Assembly (NCBI RefSeq): GCF_024868665.1
Contig: NC_079893.1
Location: 12,394,661-12,458,660 of the forward strand
Source: Triplophysa rosa
Lineage: Eukaryota > Chordata > Actinopteri > Cypriniformes > Nemacheilidae
Direction of reading: 5' to 3'
Length of the DNA: 64,000 nucleotides
Shown: one piece after another, positions 63,051 through 64,000 of the stretch
How positions within the stretch are numbered: position 1 is the first letter of the stretch
Layout: every line of letters begins with the position of its first letter
Notes under the pieces: generated by a model
Database searches by the model: none
What the model was told of the DNA's origin: nothing
Seen by the model: only the letters and a program-made list of their open reading frames with translations
Translations under genes and position numbers: made by a program

Positions 63051-64000
63051 TGCAATGCTCGTCTATCGTCATCTCTATAGAAAACGTAAAATAAAAACTT
63101 TATGTACCTTTTATAAAACACTGTGATTTCCTGCAAAACCTGACCTCACAGCTTTAAATTATAAATCATTATAATAAGTTTACCATTGTGAATCGTAAAG
63201 TAAGCAGTTTTCAACATTAGCTGTTTATGTACTTGCTCCTTAACGGTGTTCAAAAGTATATTTATTTTGAATATATATTTTTTACAAAAAAAGTTATAGA
63301 TTACATGGATTTAATTTTTCACAAACAATAAACGTGCCCCTAATGCTTAAAAAAGTCCTGGGACACCAAAGTCTACTTTATTCTTGAAAGAAACAATTCT
63401 GATTCTTCTGACACTGATCTCATCATACATCAAAGGCAAGTTAAGAGTCAAAACCCTTTCGTTTACAGAAAACAGCAAGACACTGGTAAAGTATTTAAGG
63501 AAAGCTGCCAATATAAGCATGCAGGACCGATGCAAACTATGACCCTAATAAACCAGACTACTGCAGACCTGATACATGATCGCTTTCTCTAATTTTACAT
63601 GTTTACTTTTAATACCGTCCTTCGCATGTTTTACTTCCCATAGCCTCAGATCAGAGCCCCCGCCTTGAACCTTTCTGAAAGCATAACATTTTACAACTGC
63701 AGGGTGGGAGATGTCATATACATAGCAGAGCCCACACCCCCTTTACGATGTCACATCCTGCCTCAGTGCCAGACAGAACCAGAGGGAGGGATGGGAAATA
63801 AGGGAGGGAGACAGAAATGAAAAGATGCTATATTCCTGTCACTGCTGAAAATCGGCCGCAAAGGGAGCAAAACAGGCAGAGTATGAGTCAGAGGGGAATC
63901 ATGAGAAAAAAAGACACAGGTAGACAGAAATGCAGAAGGAATGAGAAATGAGACTGCGGCGATAAAAGAGGTGATGTGTGTGTGTTTGGTGGGGGAGTAG

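Larger units (their letters stand above)
48008..64000. other. Presumed upstream lrba intron, no host exon recognised
   Basis: Contains the DD37E transposon and the nested MITEs listed. Unique non-coding stretches include 51500-52600, 53190-53450, 54500-55560, 58190-59740 and 63340-64000. No lrba exon upstream of 48007 could be recognised; small exons may have been missed. Confidence 0.55.

Overview
The window looks like a piece of a teleost chromosome, most likely a cyprinid (carp, goldfish or barbel type). The base is AT-rich, coding sequence is sparse and intron-split, and the repeats are typical of cyprinids: palindromic 'ttaaagggatagttcaccc' elements, a tRNA-derived SINE, Tc1 and hAT elements, and long (TG)n and (GA)n tracts. 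I could not determine the species.

Two host genes can be supported. On the minus strand there are four consecutive coding exons of lrba, a large BEACH-domain protein of the neurobeachin family. In transcript order they lie at 48007-47841, 25741-25617, 20265-20125 and 18633-18497. All four have GT/AG borders and their phases join without a break, ending inside the PH-BEACH region. On the plus strand, inside the next lrba intron and antisense to it, is the intact intronless gene mab21l2 (15763-16842), a developmental gene of the eye and other embryonic tissues. This nested antisense layout matches the LRBA/MAB21L2 arrangement known in other vertebrates. The paralogous pair NBEA/MAB21L1 was considered and set aside on diagnostic residues.

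Region by region: 1-15200 is lrba intron, with dispersed repeats and several GC-richer, repeat-free stretches that could be enhancers. 15200-17220 holds the mab21l2 promoter region, CDS and 3' region. 18497-25741 carries three lrba exons; one acceptor sits 28 bases from a 104-base (CA)n tract. 25742-47840 is a 22 kb intron with a hAT MITE, a decayed Tc1 element nested in another repeat, a SINE and many palindromic elements. 47841-48007 is the first lrba exon of the window. 48008-64000 is non-coding as far as I can see. It holds an intact DD37E Tc1/mariner transposon (49374-50943) and several nested non-autonomous transposons.

The two host genes do not form a pathway. Their link is most likely regulatory: lrba introns are known to carry long-range control elements for mab21l2, so the conserved-looking intronic stretches are the best places to look for function. 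I found no previously undescribed multi-gene system. The most interesting items are the intact transposon, the nested transposition histories, the (CA)n tract at a splice acceptor and the candidate regulatory blocks.
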